Shown here piece by piece: positions 36,151 through 45,637 of a stretch of DNA of 64,000 nucleotides. The DNA is from Bacteroidota bacterium (GTDB lineage: Bacteria; Bacteroidota; Bacteroidia; Chitinophagales; Chitinophagaceae), in contig JAUZOE010000012.1 of NCBI GenBank assembly GCA_030706605.1, forward strand, positions 1-64,000, given 5' to 3'. The stretch's first letter is position 1. Each line of letters starts with the position of its first letter. The notes under the pieces are model-generated. The model was given only the letters and a program-made list of their open reading frames with translations. It did no database searches and was not told the DNA's origin. The position numbers and the translations under genes are program-made.

Positions 36151-37199
36151 CAAAAATATTATTGATAGAAGACAATCCTGAGATCAGGGATAATACTTGC
36201 GAAATTCTTGAACTCGCCAATTATCAAATAGCAACAGCTACCAATGGGAAAGAGGGCTATGAGATTGCCATAAAAGAAAATCCGGATCTTATCATTTGCG
36301 ATATAATGATGCCTGTCCTGGATGGTTATGGCCTCTTACATCTCATAAATAAAAATGATAATTTAAAAAGCGTACCATTTATTTTTCTTACGGCAAAAAC
36401 AGAACGTGGCGATTTTAGAAAAGGAATGGAAATGGGCGCAGATGATTATATCACTAAACCCTTTACAGATATAGAATTACTCAATGCAATAGAAAGCAGG
36501 CTTCAAAAAGTCAAATTCCAGCAGGAACGCATCAATACCGCACAAACCCTCAACGATTTTTTCAATGAAATAAAAAATAATGATGCACTTGAAAAACTAA
36601 CTAACTCAACCGTTATTAACCATTATAAAAAGAAACAAATTGTATATTCAGAGGGAAATAATCCACGCAGTTTGTACTACTTAAATTCCGGGAAAATAAG
36701 ATCTTACAAAATAAATGAGATTGGCAAAGAGCTAACCATTGGCCTATTTAATGCAGGTGATTTCTTTGGGTATAATGCGCTTATAGAAAATACTACTTAT
36801 AAAGAAACTACTGAAACTTTAGAGGAATGCGATATCAGTATCATCGGTAGAGAAGACTTTGAAATATTGATCAATAATAACAAAGAAGTAGCGCATAAAT
36901 TTATAAAGCTGCTTGCACAAAATGTGACTGAAAAAGAAGAACAACTTATTAATTTAGCATATAACTCTTTACGAAAAAGAGTAGCAGATACTATCACCAC
37001 TCTATTAAAAAAATATAAAAAAGATAGCACTGACTTTATAATATACATTTCCAGGGATGATCTTGCACACATTGCAGGAACAACAACCGAATCCTTAATA
37101 CGAACACTAAGTGATTTTAAAAATGAAAAATTAATTGAAGCAGAAGCGGGATATGTAAAAGTATTAAATGAGAAAAAACTTCTCGATATGCTGAATTAA
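36147..37199 (+). CDS. Receiver-CRP fusion transcription regulator
   Basis: The 350-residue protein joins two regulator types. Residues 1-120 are a receiver domain with EDNPE, phospho-acceptor Asp52 (LIICDIMMPVLDG) and the KPF motif (DDYITKPF). Residues of about 125-260 are a cyclic-nucleotide-like domain (KQIVYSEGNNPRSLYYLNSG, GLFNAGDFFGYNALIEN), followed by a Crp/Fnr helix-turn-helix at the C-terminus (ISRDDLAHIAGTTTESLIRT). It is coupled to the PAS kinase by a four-base overlap. A phosphorylated Crp-type activator is the obvious reading. Candidate TGATN4ATCA sites of Crp/Fnr type lie at 37707 and 53089. Confidence 0.93.
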   Translation: MTKILLIEDNPEIRDNTCEILELANYQIATATNGKEGYEIAIKENPDLIICDIMMPVLDGYGLLHLINKNDNLKSVPFIFLTAKTERGDFRKGMEMGADDYITKPFTDIELLNAIESRLQKVKFQQERINTAQTLNDFFNEIKNNDALEKLTNSTVINHYKKKQIVYSEGNNPRSLYYLNSGKIRSYKINEIGKELTIGLFNAGDFFGYNALIENTTYKETTETLEECDISIIGREDFEILINNNKEVAHKFIKLLAQNVTEKEEQLINLAYNSLRKRVADTITTLLKKYKKDSTDFIIYISRDDLAHIAGTTTESLIRTLSDFKNEKLIEAEAGYVKVLNEKKLLDMLN

Positions 37200-37202
37200 T
37201 GA

Positions 37203-37580
37203 TTAAATACTTTGCAGCATTCTTTCATTAAATTCTTTTGAAAAAGTTAGAAAATCCTTTTCAAAAAGTAAAATCTTTCTCCGAAAATTAGCATGTTGGT
37301 TAATTATTATTTCTGATTGTTTTCCGTCATTATTTGGGGCATGAAATTTTTCTGAGAACTGGATCAGTTCTCTTATGAGGTTGTTCAGTATCTCATCTTT
37401 TAATATCAATTGATTTTGATAATATTCTGCCAGTTGCAAAAATATAGTTTCTCCATTTTGATCTACCATTTCACTTAACCGATATTTTAATAATGTATTT
37501 TCCTGCTTGAAAAATTCCAAACTTCTTTGCCATGCTTTATGCTCCTGGCCAAATTGATTATTTTTTTCAATTTCTATCAT
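37203..37580 (-). CDS. Small coiled-coil protein
   Basis: The 125-residue soluble protein is almost entirely helical: KAWQRSLEFFKQENTLLKYR, EYYQNQLILKDEILNNLIRE and RRKILLFEKDFLTFSKEFNE form three amphipathic helices. The Met at 37580 is preferred over the one two codons earlier. It converges on the receiver-CRP gene (3-base gap) and is divergent from the SDR gene, with which it shares a possible Crp-type site. I do not recognise a characterised family. Confidence 0.6.
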   Translation of the reverse strand: MIEIEKNNQFGQEHKAWQRSLEFFKQENTLLKYRLSEMVDQNGETIFLQLAEYYQNQLILKDEILNNLIRELIQFSEKFHAPNNDGKQSEIIINQHANFRRKILLFEKDFLTFSKEFNERMLQSI

Positions 37581-37706
37581 GTGCATTTTTACTACCAGTT
37601 TTTACCACCAGCCGATTAAACTTTATTCTTTTTTAAGAAAAATGGAAGATGATACAAAATTGAATTATTAGAATTCCATTTAAAATGAGAAATCGCAGAT
37701 AAAAAG

Positions 37707-37720
37707 ATGATATTAATCAT
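37707..37720. promoter_or_regulatory. Crp/Fnr-type palindrome ATGATATTAATCAT
   Basis: The half-sites ATGAT and ATCAT flank a four-base spacer, matching the classical TGATN4ATCA core. It lies between the divergent coiled-coil and SDR genes, next to the gene for the receiver-CRP fusion regulator. About two such matches are expected by chance in a window of this composition, so support is modest. Confidence 0.35.
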
Positions 37721-37819
37721 AAAGATATTTGAACAGACAACCTTGGATCAGGTTTTGTATCATATAAATAAATATTTTTTTAGATATTTTCAATTATAAA
37801 CTTATTAAATTATTTAATC

Positions 37820-38578
37820 ATGAAAAGGGTAGAAAACAAAGTGGCTATAGTAACTGGAGGGGCTTTAGGACTTGGCCGAGAAACCTGTATTTTATTAGCA
37901 AAAGAAGGAGCTAAAGTGGCGATTACGGATATTCTTGATAAGGATGGGGTTGAACTTGTAGAAGAAATTACTCAATCAGGAGGTAAGGCAAAATACTGGC
38001 ACCTTGATGTTGCCGATGAAAAACAAGTTGAACAGGTTTATGCAGATGTTGTAAAAGAATTTGGCAAACTGGATGCGTCTATCAATAATGCAGGCATTGC
38101 AGGTGTAAATAAGCCGACGCATGAATTAACTGAAAAGGAATGGGATGCAGTTATGAATATTAATTTAAAAGGCGTTTTCTTTTGCACCAAATATGCAGTT
38201 CAGCATATGCTCAAAAACGGAAGTGGAAGTATAGTTAACCTTTCATCAATTTATGGAATGGTAGGTGCCGGTGATGTGCCCCATTATCATGCAACTAAAG
38301 GGGCAGTAAGATTAATGGCAAAAAATGATGCCGTCACTTATGCTAAAAATAAAATTAGGGTAAACTCCGTACACCCCGGATTCATTCTAACACCAATGGT
38401 AGAAAATTTTGGTAAAAATACGCCAGGATTTATGGATTTACTCAATAGCCTGCACCCGCTCGGACATATTGGAGAACCTATAGATATTGCTTATGGAATT
38501 CTCTACCTGGTTTCAGATGAGTCAAAATTTGTAACAGGAAGTGAATTGGTTATTGACGGTGGATATACTAGCAAATAG
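37820..38578 (+). CDS. Short-chain dehydrogenase/reductase
   Basis: The 252-residue enzyme has the classical SDR layout: cofactor motif TGGALGLG at 12-19, NNAG at 89-92, and the catalytic Ser142 or Ser143, Tyr156 and Lys160 (LSSIYGMVGAGDVPHYHATK). The Asp37 at the end of the second strand (AITDILDKDG) indicates preference for NAD over NADP. The C-terminus VTGSELVIDGGYTSK is typical. Substrate cannot be told; related proteins are annotated as glucose, cyclopentanol or 3-oxoacyl reductases. It may be controlled by the receiver-CRP regulator just upstream. Confidence 0.92.
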   Translation: MKRVENKVAIVTGGALGLGRETCILLAKEGAKVAITDILDKDGVELVEEITQSGGKAKYWHLDVADEKQVEQVYADVVKEFGKLDASINNAGIAGVNKPTHELTEKEWDAVMNINLKGVFFCTKYAVQHMLKNGSGSIVNLSSIYGMVGAGDVPHYHATKGAVRLMAKNDAVTYAKNKIRVNSVHPGFILTPMVENFGKNTPGFMDLLNSLHPLGHIGEPIDIAYGILYLVSDESKFVTGSELVIDGGYTSK

Positions 38579-38657
38579 TACCTGTAGGAAAATAGTAAAA
38601 TCAACCATAGTTAATATATGAACCGGCCTTTTACTACTATCAAAACTATACTTAATA

Positions 38658-38858
38658 CTATTTTTTGTCTTCTACAGAATCAATTCCTAATTGACCCAAT
38701 ATTTTTTCAAGAGGGCAAAATCTGGTAAAAGAGGATTGCAATAAATTAACTCCAACAAATACAGCTAACCAAAGCCAATAAATGTTTACATAAAAAGCCA
38801 ACATGGCACTTATTAATACCAAGCTGCCCGCAACGGCTCTTATAATTTTTTCTTTCAT
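38658..38858 (-). CDS. DUF2892 (YgaP-type) small membrane protein
   Basis: The 66-residue protein has two membrane helices (AVAGSLVLISAMLAFYVNIY and LWLAVFVGVNLLQSSF) and the family signature FTRFCPLEKILGQLG, in which the CP motif follows the second helix. DUF2892 domains occur as the membrane part of the rhodanese YgaP and next to sulfur-handling genes. Here it is the last gene of the long sulfur/RND operon, 23 bases after the PII-like gene. Confidence 0.85.
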   Translation of the reverse strand: MKEKIIRAVAGSLVLISAMLAFYVNIYWLWLAVFVGVNLLQSSFTRFCPLEKILGQLGIDSVEDKK

Positions 38859-38881
38859 AATGAAAAGTTTAAATAAATTAA

Positions 38882-39190
38882 TTAATAAGTTGATTTTTCA
38901 ACCGGGAGAATAAATGCTCTTATTGGGAATTGAGAATCTTCAACTGTATTATATTCTTTGATCAGTTCAATAGCATGATCCGCATTGGCATCTTCTGTAA
39001 AACTGAACAGGAAGATAGAATCAAAATGATCAGTACCCGCGCCAAACCATTCATCTATCAGGTTAGGGGCACTATTTTCCTTAAACCCAATTGTATCGGA
39101 CACACTGAATACAGATATCCCGGCCTGCTCAAATATTTTTGCAACATTCTTCTGATACTCCTTCAGGCTTGTTACTACTAATAGTTTCAT
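38882..39190 (-). CDS. PII-like protein linked to RND pump
   Basis: From the Met at 39190 the protein has 102 residues. The opening KLLVVTSLKEYQKNVAKIFE followed by QAGISVFSVSDTIGF matches the first beta-alpha-beta unit of the PII fold, and the second unit (DSIFLFSFTEDANADHAIEL then FPIRAFILPVEK) completes it. The T-loop is short. PII-like proteins near RND and metal efflux genes are known in other bacteria, where they are thought to regulate the transporter; the ligand here is unknown. It follows the RND permease stop codon by ten bases. Confidence 0.65.
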   Translation of the reverse strand: MKLLVVTSLKEYQKNVAKIFEQAGISVFSVSDTIGFKENSAPNLIDEWFGAGTDHFDSIFLFSFTEDANADHAIELIKEYNTVEDSQFPIRAFILPVEKSTY

Positions 39191-39200
39191 ATTATTTTTT

Positions 39201-42200
39201 TTAAGAGTTAGCAATATTTATTTTCTTGATGCTTTTTTTGCGTTTCATTTTATAATATAATAGTGGCACTACAAGCAGGGTTAAGAAAGTAGAGGTAATA
39301 GTCCCTCCCATTAGTGAAATAGCAAGTCCCTGGAAAATAGGATCGAATAAAATAACCACTGCACCTAATACCACTGCGCCCGCAGTAAGTAATATCGGCG
39401 TAGTACGCACTGCACCTGCTTCCAAAATGGCTTGCTTTAATGGAATGCCATCTCTCAACCGAATATCAATAAAGTCAATAAGTAATAGAGAATTTCTAAC
39501 CATCACTCCTGCCAATGCTATAAAACCAATCATGGAAGTTGCACTGAAATAGGCGCCCATCATCCAATGTCCTATTAATATTCCAATAAGTGAGAGAGGT
39601 ATAGCGGCTAGCATTACAATTGGCACTGTAAAGTTTTGAAACCAGGCCACTATCAGCATATACATAATAATAATTGCTATTAAAAATGCAATGCCCAGAT
39701 CCCGGAATACTTCGTAAGTAATCTGCCATTCACCATCCCACTTTAAAGTAAAGTTCTCCTCTGACTCTGGTTGTTTGGTATAATCTTCAGATAAAGTATA
39801 ACCTTTGGGAAGTTGTATTTTCTTCAAACTATCCGACACTTTGCTCATGGCATAAAATGGACTTTCCAGTTTGCCGGCCATATCTGCTAATATATAAACG
39901 ACTTCCTTTTGATTTTTCCGGAAAATACTTTTCTCTTTTTCGCCTTTGGTTACCTGTACCAAATCGCCTATCGGAACTGCATTTCCCTGCTGTCCTATTA
40001 TTTTCAGATTAAGCAAACCTGCAATATTCGGCTTATCAGAATCGGCTAACTGCAATTCAATATTTTCCTGGCTAAAAGATGCAGGAGTATGCAATACGCC
40101 TACATCTTTCCCGGATAGCGCATCATTCATAGTTGCCACTACCTGTGATGGCGCAATACCATATCGCATGGCTTTTTCTTTATCTACTTCAAAATGATAT
40201 TGCTGCTGATTGGCTTCTACCATCCAGTCTACATCTACCACATCGCTTGTGGAGGCAATTATCTTTTTTATCTTATTGGCCAATGCTATTTGCTGATCAT
40301 AATCCGGTCCATAAACTTCTGCAACAATAGTTGATAACACCGGAGGGCCGGGTGGTATTTCTACCAATTTTACATTCGCATGGTATCTTTTGGCAATTTC
40401 CTGAATTGCAGGTCTCATGTTTTTTACTATATCATGACTTTGTATGTTACGATCTTCTTTGTTTACAAGATTCACCTGTATATCCGCCACATTATCGCCC
40501 CGGCGCATATCATAATGCCTTACCAAACCATTAAAACTGATAGGGCCAGCTGTACCAACATAAGCCTGATAATTGGTTACCAAATCCTGCGTTCCAATAT
40601 AAGCAGCAAGGTCTTTTGTTACTGCCGCTGTGTTTTCTAAAGTGGTTCCTTCAGGCATATCTATTATCACCTGGAACTCATTCTTATTATCGAAGGGCAA
40701 CATTTTTACTGCAACAGATTTGGTATAAAATAACATTAAAGATCCAAGTAACATTACTACTACACTTATCATAAAAACCCACCTCTTCCAACGCTTTTCT
40801 AACATTGGGTTAATGAATGCTTTGTATATTTTATAAATACGTGTTTGTTCCAAGACAACAGGCTTTTTTTCTTCACCTTTCTTTTCTTTTTCTCTCAGGA
40901 AGATAAACCCAAGGTATGGAGTTAAGGTTAAAGCTACTACCAAAGACAACAACATGGCAATAGATGCTCCAATAGGCATTGGGCTCATATAAGGCCCCAT
41001 CATACCAGTTACAAAAGCCATAGGCAACACGGCTGCTATAACCGTAAATGTGGCAAGAATAGTCGGGTTGCCCACTTCATTGATGGCATAAATTGCGGCC
41101 TGAAGAGGTGGTAGCCGTTTCATCTTAAAATGCCTGTGCATATTCTCTGCTATAATAATGGAATCATCTACCACGATACCCGTTATAAACACTAAAGCAA
41201 AAAGGGTAATCCTGTTGAGGGTATAGTCCATTAAGTAATAGGTGAATAATGTAAGGGCGAAAGTTACCGGTACTGATAAAAAAACCACCAATCCTCCTCT
41301 CCAGCCCATGGCAAGCATTACAAATAGCGTAACTACTACGATTGAAATAAATAAATGGAGTAATAATTCAGATACTTTGGCTGATGCTGTTTCACCATAA
41401 TTGCGGGTCGTACTTAAGTGTACTTCGTTAGGAATCAAATCTTTTTTTACCAATGCAACTTTTTCTAAAATCTGCTCAGACAAATGCATGGCATCGGAGC
41501 CTTTCTTTTTTGCAATTGATAAAGTAACCGCAGGAAAATCTGATCCTGCAATCTTCATTTTTGCAGTATCTGATTTACCATATCCAAAAAACACATATTG
41601 GCTCGGTGTTTCAGGGGATTCTTTTACCTGGGCAATTTGTTTCAGGTAAACCGGTTGTTGTTGGTTAACTCCCACTACCAGGTTAGCTACATCATCTACA
41701 GTTGTTAGGAAGCTACCAGTTTCTATGGCTAAAACTGAATTGTCATTAATTAAATTTCCATCAGTAAGTTGAGCATTACTTCCTTGTATTTGTTTGCTGA
41801 TTGATAAAAAATCTAAATGGTTCTCAGCCATTTTATCTTTATCTAAAACAACTTTAACTTCTTTGCTCCTGCCGCCTAAAATTTTAATATCCGCTACATT
41901 GGTTATTTTCTTTATTTCATTAGTTAAGGCCTCGCCCATCTGGCGCAATTGATGGTCATCGTATTTATCGCTCCAAAGAGTTAATCCCAATACCGGCACA
42001 TCATCTATCGCTCTTGACTTAATCAATGGCATCGTAATACCCTGGGGCATTTTGTCCATATTTTTCATGATTTCATTGTACAATTTCACCAAAGAGGTTT
42101 CCTGATTTTCTCCAACATAAAATTGCACCGTCAACATCGCTTTTCCCTGCATGGTGGTAGAATAAACATATTCCACACCTTTTACATTGGAAATTATCTT

Positions 42201-42419
42201 TTCCATCGGAGCTACCAATTTTGTTTCTACTTCTTTTGGCTCTGCCCCCGGGTATCCAAACATAATATCCACAATCGGCACCGAAATTTGCGGTTCTTCT
42301 TCCCTGGGTATCAGCATGGTGCTGTAACCTCCAATCAGTAAAAAAGCAATCATTAACAGTATCGTTAATTTCGATTTGATGAAGGCTTTTGCTATATTAC
42401 CCGACAATCCTTTTTCCAT
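39201..42419 (-). CDS. RND-family efflux permease
   Basis: The 1072-residue inner-membrane pump has the standard RND layout: helix 1 (AKAFIKSKLTILLMIAFLLI) followed by PREEEPQISVPIVDIMFGYP, two large periplasmic loops, and helix 4 with the proton-relay acidic residue region (ALVFITGIVVDDSIIIAENM). The second half repeats the fold (SMIGFIALAGVMVRNSLLLI then DFIDIRLRDG). It belongs to the AcrB/MexF-like hydrophobe group rather than the CusA metal group, as judged by helix 4 carrying VVDDSI, but the PREEEPQ start is typical of pumps found beside sulfur genes. It is encoded with its adaptor and TolC-like channel in one operon. Confidence 0.93.
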   Translation of the reverse strand: MEKGLSGNIAKAFIKSKLTILLMIAFLLIGGYSTMLIPREEEPQISVPIVDIMFGYPGAEPKEVETKLVAPMEKIISNVKGVEYVYSTTMQGKAMLTVQFYVGENQETSLVKLYNEIMKNMDKMPQGITMPLIKSRAIDDVPVLGLTLWSDKYDDHQLRQMGEALTNEIKKITNVADIKILGGRSKEVKVVLDKDKMAENHLDFLSISKQIQGSNAQLTDGNLINDNSVLAIETGSFLTTVDDVANLVVGVNQQQPVYLKQIAQVKESPETPSQYVFFGYGKSDTAKMKIAGSDFPAVTLSIAKKKGSDAMHLSEQILEKVALVKKDLIPNEVHLSTTRNYGETASAKVSELLLHLFISIVVVTLFVMLAMGWRGGLVVFLSVPVTFALTLFTYYLMDYTLNRITLFALVFITGIVVDDSIIIAENMHRHFKMKRLPPLQAAIYAINEVGNPTILATFTVIAAVLPMAFVTGMMGPYMSPMPIGASIAMLLSLVVALTLTPYLGFIFLREKEKKGEEKKPVVLEQTRIYKIYKAFINPMLEKRWKRWVFMISVVVMLLGSLMLFYTKSVAVKMLPFDNKNEFQVIIDMPEGTTLENTAAVTKDLAAYIGTQDLVTNYQAYVGTAGPISFNGLVRHYDMRRGDNVADIQVNLVNKEDRNIQSHDIVKNMRPAIQEIAKRYHANVKLVEIPPGPPVLSTIVAEVYGPDYDQQIALANKIKKIIASTSDVVDVDWMVEANQQQYHFEVDKEKAMRYGIAPSQVVATMNDALSGKDVGVLHTPASFSQENIELQLADSDKPNIAGLLNLKIIGQQGNAVPIGDLVQVTKGEKEKSIFRKNQKEVVYILADMAGKLESPFYAMSKVSDSLKKIQLPKGYTLSEDYTKQPESEENFTLKWDGEWQITYEVFRDLGIAFLIAIIIMYMLIVAWFQNFTVPIVMLAAIPLSLIGILIGHWMMGAYFSATSMIGFIALAGVMVRNSLLLIDFIDIRLRDGIPLKQAILEAGAVRTTPILLTAGAVVLGAVVILFDPIFQGLAISLMGGTITSTFLTLLVVPLLYYKMKRKKSIKKINIANS

Positions 42420-42518
42420 ATTTCGTTTTTTAAAAAATTCTCTTTTGATATCTTTTTACCGATATTTTATTCATGGTAAATACCCGGCAAATCATTGATA
42501 ACCGGAATGATTTTAAGT

Positions 42519-43622
42519 TTATTTTTTTATACTTACAGGCGCACCATTGTACAATTTTCCATCTGCGTTTAAAATAAATTGTTCATTTTTATCAAGGCCG
42601 GAAATTACTTCTACATCATTACCATAAACCTTCCCCAGCCTTACCCATCTTAATAAAGCGGTGTTAGTAGTGCTTATGGTATATAAGCCTTTCAACTGAT
42701 CTTTATTTATAATAGCAGATTGAGGCACTAATATGATGTCATTGTCTTTACCGGTGGCAGAATCCGATTTACCCTGAATAAAAACATTTACATACATGCC
42801 CGCATAGATATTTTTCTTTTCATTATCAGGCACAGAAATTTTTACGATATATTGTCCTCCGGAAAATTGAGAAGAAGGGTTGATCTGTGTAACCAATCCA
42901 TTAAATTCCCTACCGGTAGATTTGATATTTAGCTTAGCTTTCTCATTTAATTTTATTTTAGTGATTTCAGTTTCCGGTATTGCTGCACTCACCTGGTAAC
43001 TGCCACTTTTTTCCATAACTAATAATGGCATTCCCGGGGAAGCTAACGTTCCTGTTTCAACCAGCTTTTGAATAATAGTACCTGAGAAAGGCGCTATTAA
43101 TGTAGTATAATTCATCATGGCGGTTACTTCGTTGCGCATCTGTTTAGCCGCTTCTACCCTGGCTTTGGCCGAATTATATTGGAGCGTAACATTGTCCAGT
43201 TCTTTAGCAGAGGCACTTTGTTGTTTATATAAGGTTGTGTACCTTTCAAAATCTTTCTGGGCGCTTTTTAAGTTGGCTTCGGCTTCTGCAATCATAGCAT
43301 CGGCCTGGGCACGTTTGGCGCTCATATCCTGGCTATTAATGATAGCTAAAACCTGGCCGGCATTTACGTGGTCACCCACTTTTACATTCAGTTTCATAAT
43401 GTCTCCCATCACTCTTGTGCTGATGTTGGCAGTTTCCACTGCTTCTACCTGGCCACTGGCATTAATGCCATCCTTTGCTGAGCCTAAAGAGCTGGCCACT
43501 GTAACCACAACAGGTGCGACATTATTTTCTGTTGGTTTCTTTTCTTCAGAAGAACAGGAAATCATCATTGACAATCCAATTCCGAGTAAGCTAAATAATG
43601 CGATGCTTTTAGAAAATTTCAT
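42519..43622 (-). CDS. RND periplasmic adaptor subunit
   Basis: The 367-residue lipoprotein has a lipobox (LLGIGLSMMISC), a barrel-sandwich/lipoyl domain split around a helical hairpin (GDIMKLNVKVGDHVNAGQVL on one side and IAPFSGTIIQKLVETGTLAS on the other), the coiled-coil hairpin AEANLKSAQKDFERYTTLYK, and a C-terminal beta barrel (AKLNIKSTGREFNGLVTQIN). It links the RND permease to the TolC-like channel across the periplasm. The gene lies 99 bases upstream of the permease gene and 22 bases downstream of the channel gene. Confidence 0.92.
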   Translation of the reverse strand: MKFSKSIALFSLLGIGLSMMISCSSEEKKPTENNVAPVVVTVASSLGSAKDGINASGQVEAVETANISTRVMGDIMKLNVKVGDHVNAGQVLAIINSQDMSAKRAQADAMIAEAEANLKSAQKDFERYTTLYKQQSASAKELDNVTLQYNSAKARVEAAKQMRNEVTAMMNYTTLIAPFSGTIIQKLVETGTLASPGMPLLVMEKSGSYQVSAAIPETEITKIKLNEKAKLNIKSTGREFNGLVTQINPSSQFSGGQYIVKISVPDNEKKNIYAGMYVNVFIQGKSDSATGKDNDIILVPQSAIINKDQLKGLYTISTTNTALLRWVRLGKVYGNDVEVISGLDKNEQFILNADGKLYNGAPVSIKK

Positions 43623-43644
43623 AATAGTGTTTATTGAAAGTTGA

Positions 43645-44979
43645 TTACTTAATGGTTAAAAATTGCAAGTATGCTTCTGTAATATTTGCACCATAAACTG
43701 CTTGCTGGTACATTAATTTTTGCTTTGATAATTGAGTTTCTGCAGTTAGTACATCTGTTGTATTTACCAATCCCTGTTGGTATCGGTTTTGAAGAATACG
43801 CAAAGCTTCATCGGCCAGATCTACAGCCAGTTTACGCTGTTTAATTTTAAATTGGGCATCGGCTAATTGCCTCACCGTTTTTTGCAATTCCAAATTGCCT
43901 TCGTCTTTTTGTTTCGAAAGTTCTTCTACCATTTTATTTCGTTCCAATATTTGGGTCGAAATTTTATTTTTAGTTTGGTTCCCTTTAAATATATCCCAGG
44001 TTAATTGCAGGCCAGCGAGATAGGCATTAGCGCCGAAACCCAATACTTTGCTGTCATTTAACTGGTAACTGGCAAATGCATTTAACCTGGGCAGGTAACT
44101 CATTCTGCTGCTCTTAATCATCAGGTCATAAGATTTTATTCCGACTTCCATAGCCTTAAAATCCGCCCGGTTTCCGGGCAAACTATCCAGTGAAACTGTA
44201 TTTGAAAATGTGAAGGAATTTTCCTCTGTTTGATAAACTGTACCTGCCGGTACATTCATTAATAAGCTTAAATAATCTGAAGCATCTTTAATATTGCTTT
44301 CCGCATCGGCAATATTGCTTTCCACAGATTTTACCTCTACTTCCACATTTAAAACATCCGACTTTTGTAACAAGCCCTGGTTGTAACGGTCGTTAGTAAA
44401 CTTATAAATGGCATTTACTGTTCGCAATCCATCTTCCAAAACTTTTTTTGCTTCATAAGCCAATTGTAATTGCATATAAGCCTGCTGCACCTGGTAGGTG
44501 ATGAATTCTTTGGTACGCTGTGTTTTAAATTGATATAATTCTGATTGCTTTAAAGCGCTTTTACGCTGGTACAGTTTGTCCATATTGAATATGGGTTGTT
44601 GCAAATCCATCCTGGTCATAAAATCGGAAGTACCCGAAGGGTGATTTAATAATTGGGGATCAAAATCATTTTGAGAAATTTTTCGTTCCTGGAGTTTTGC
44701 ACCAAATGCATTTAATGGATTATTGGTCACCATTCCGGTATAAGAAAGCGAAACCTGTGGAAGGAAGACGGCTTCCGTTTGTTTATAATTGGCCAATGCA
44801 ATCTTTTCATCCATCTGGGATAATGAAACATTTTTATTATTCTCTGCGGCTGTACGAATGGCTTCATCCAGTTTTAATTCTTTTATACTTGATTGTGCCT
44901 GCGCAAAAGATCCTATGGATATAAGAATTATTATAGCAAAGAATTTCAATAAAGTATGTTCGCTTAATTTAACTATCAT
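43645..44979 (-). CDS. TolC-family outer-membrane channel
   Basis: From the Met at 44979 the protein has 444 residues, with a signal peptide (LLKFFAIIILISIGSFAQA). Two repeats of the TolC fold are visible: LDEAIRTAAENNKNVSLSQM and later RADFKAMEVGIKSYDLMIKS, each followed by long helices such as LADAQFKIKQRKLAVDLADE. The NRYQQGLVNTTDVLTAETQL motif is typical of TolC/OEP proteins. It is the outer-membrane exit duct of the RND pump. Earlier Mets at 45003 or 45048 would place a charged leader before the signal peptide. Confidence 0.92.
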   Translation of the reverse strand: MIVKLSEHTLLKFFAIIILISIGSFAQAQSSIKELKLDEAIRTAAENNKNVSLSQMDEKIALANYKQTEAVFLPQVSLSYTGMVTNNPLNAFGAKLQERKISQNDFDPQLLNHPSGTSDFMTRMDLQQPIFNMDKLYQRKSALKQSELYQFKTQRTKEFITYQVQQAYMQLQLAYEAKKVLEDGLRTVNAIYKFTNDRYNQGLLQKSDVLNVEVEVKSVESNIADAESNIKDASDYLSLLMNVPAGTVYQTEENSFTFSNTVSLDSLPGNRADFKAMEVGIKSYDLMIKSSRMSYLPRLNAFASYQLNDSKVLGFGANAYLAGLQLTWDIFKGNQTKNKISTQILERNKMVEELSKQKDEGNLELQKTVRQLADAQFKIKQRKLAVDLADEALRILQNRYQQGLVNTTDVLTAETQLSKQKLMYQQAVYGANITEAYLQFLTIK

Positions 44980-45059
44980 ATGTTTTTTTAAAAGAATTGA
45001 CATAGAATTATAGGGAAGCACTGCTGCTTCAGTTTTTTTTTGTACCATACCGTTTTAGG

Positions 45060-45359
45060 TTAATTACTGTGTTGATTAATTATTTCTTCTAACTGATTTG
45101 CCCGAACCACACCAGATTGCCTCCAAACAATCTTACCATTATTAAAAAGTATCAATGTAGGAACACCCTGAATTTTATATGCTCCGGCAGCATTTGGGTT
45201 TTTGTCAACATCAATTTTAAGGATAGTTACTTTATCTCCTAATTTTTTTTTCAATTCTTCCAAAATGGGTTTCATCATTTTGCAAGGACCACACCATTCG
45301 GCAGAAAAATCCACCAACACCTGCCTTCCCGAATCTATTATTTCTGAAAATGTTGCCAT
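45060..45359 (-). CDS. trxA: Thioredoxin
   Basis: The 99-residue protein is a single thioredoxin domain with the active site WCGPCKM ([20 protein letters not shown]), the conserved Pro in [11 protein letters not shown] and the usual core strands. It has no signal peptide and so works in the cytoplasm. It is encoded between rhodanese and efflux genes, and probably reduces persulfides or disulfides produced by the neighbouring sulfurtransferases; that role is inferred from context. Confidence 0.93.
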   Translation of the reverse strand: MATFSEIIDSGRQVLVDFSAEWCGPCKMMKPILEELKKKLGDKVTILKIDVDKNPNAAGAYKIQGVPTLILFNNGKIVWRQSGVVRANQLEEIINQHSN

Positions 45360-45384
45360 ATGATTTTTTTTAGGTTTCTGATTT

Positions 45385-45633
45385 TTATTTTACTTCTTCA
45401 AATTTTATATCCTGAACTTCGTCAGAAGAAGTTTTTGATGAAGGAACAGAGCAACCACGTGCGCCACAACAACCCGTATTAGTAACCGCCTGGAAGAGCA
45501 GGAATGCCGCGAAAAAACCAGACAGGGAATCATGATTTTTTATTGCCTGAAAGGCAATAAAAAGACCTAATCCCAACCTCAACCAACGCATAAAATGCCA
45601 ATTGGTGAATAATGTTTTTGTGAGTGTTTCCAT
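45385..45633 (-). CDS. Small membrane protein, DUF2892-like
   Basis: The 82-residue protein has two membrane helices ([18 protein letters not shown] and [16 protein letters not shown]) followed by a Cys-rich hinge ([13 protein letters not shown]) and an acidic tail. The topology resembles YgaP-type DUF2892 proteins, but the CP motif is replaced by CCGARGC. Three cysteines near the membrane could handle sulfane sulfur. The gene is flanked by a rhodanese gene (4-base gap) and the thioredoxin gene (25-base gap). Confidence 0.7.
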   Translation of the reverse strand: METLTKTLFTNWHFMRWLRLGLGLFIAFQAIKNHDSLSGFFAAFLLFQAVTNTGCCGARGCSVPSSKTSSDEVQDIKFEEVK

Positions 45634-45637
45634 TTTT

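Noticed and set aside
43117-43644. 175-codon open frame antisense to the RND adaptor gene
   Set aside because: A shadow of the adaptor reading frame; composition is not that of a real protein.
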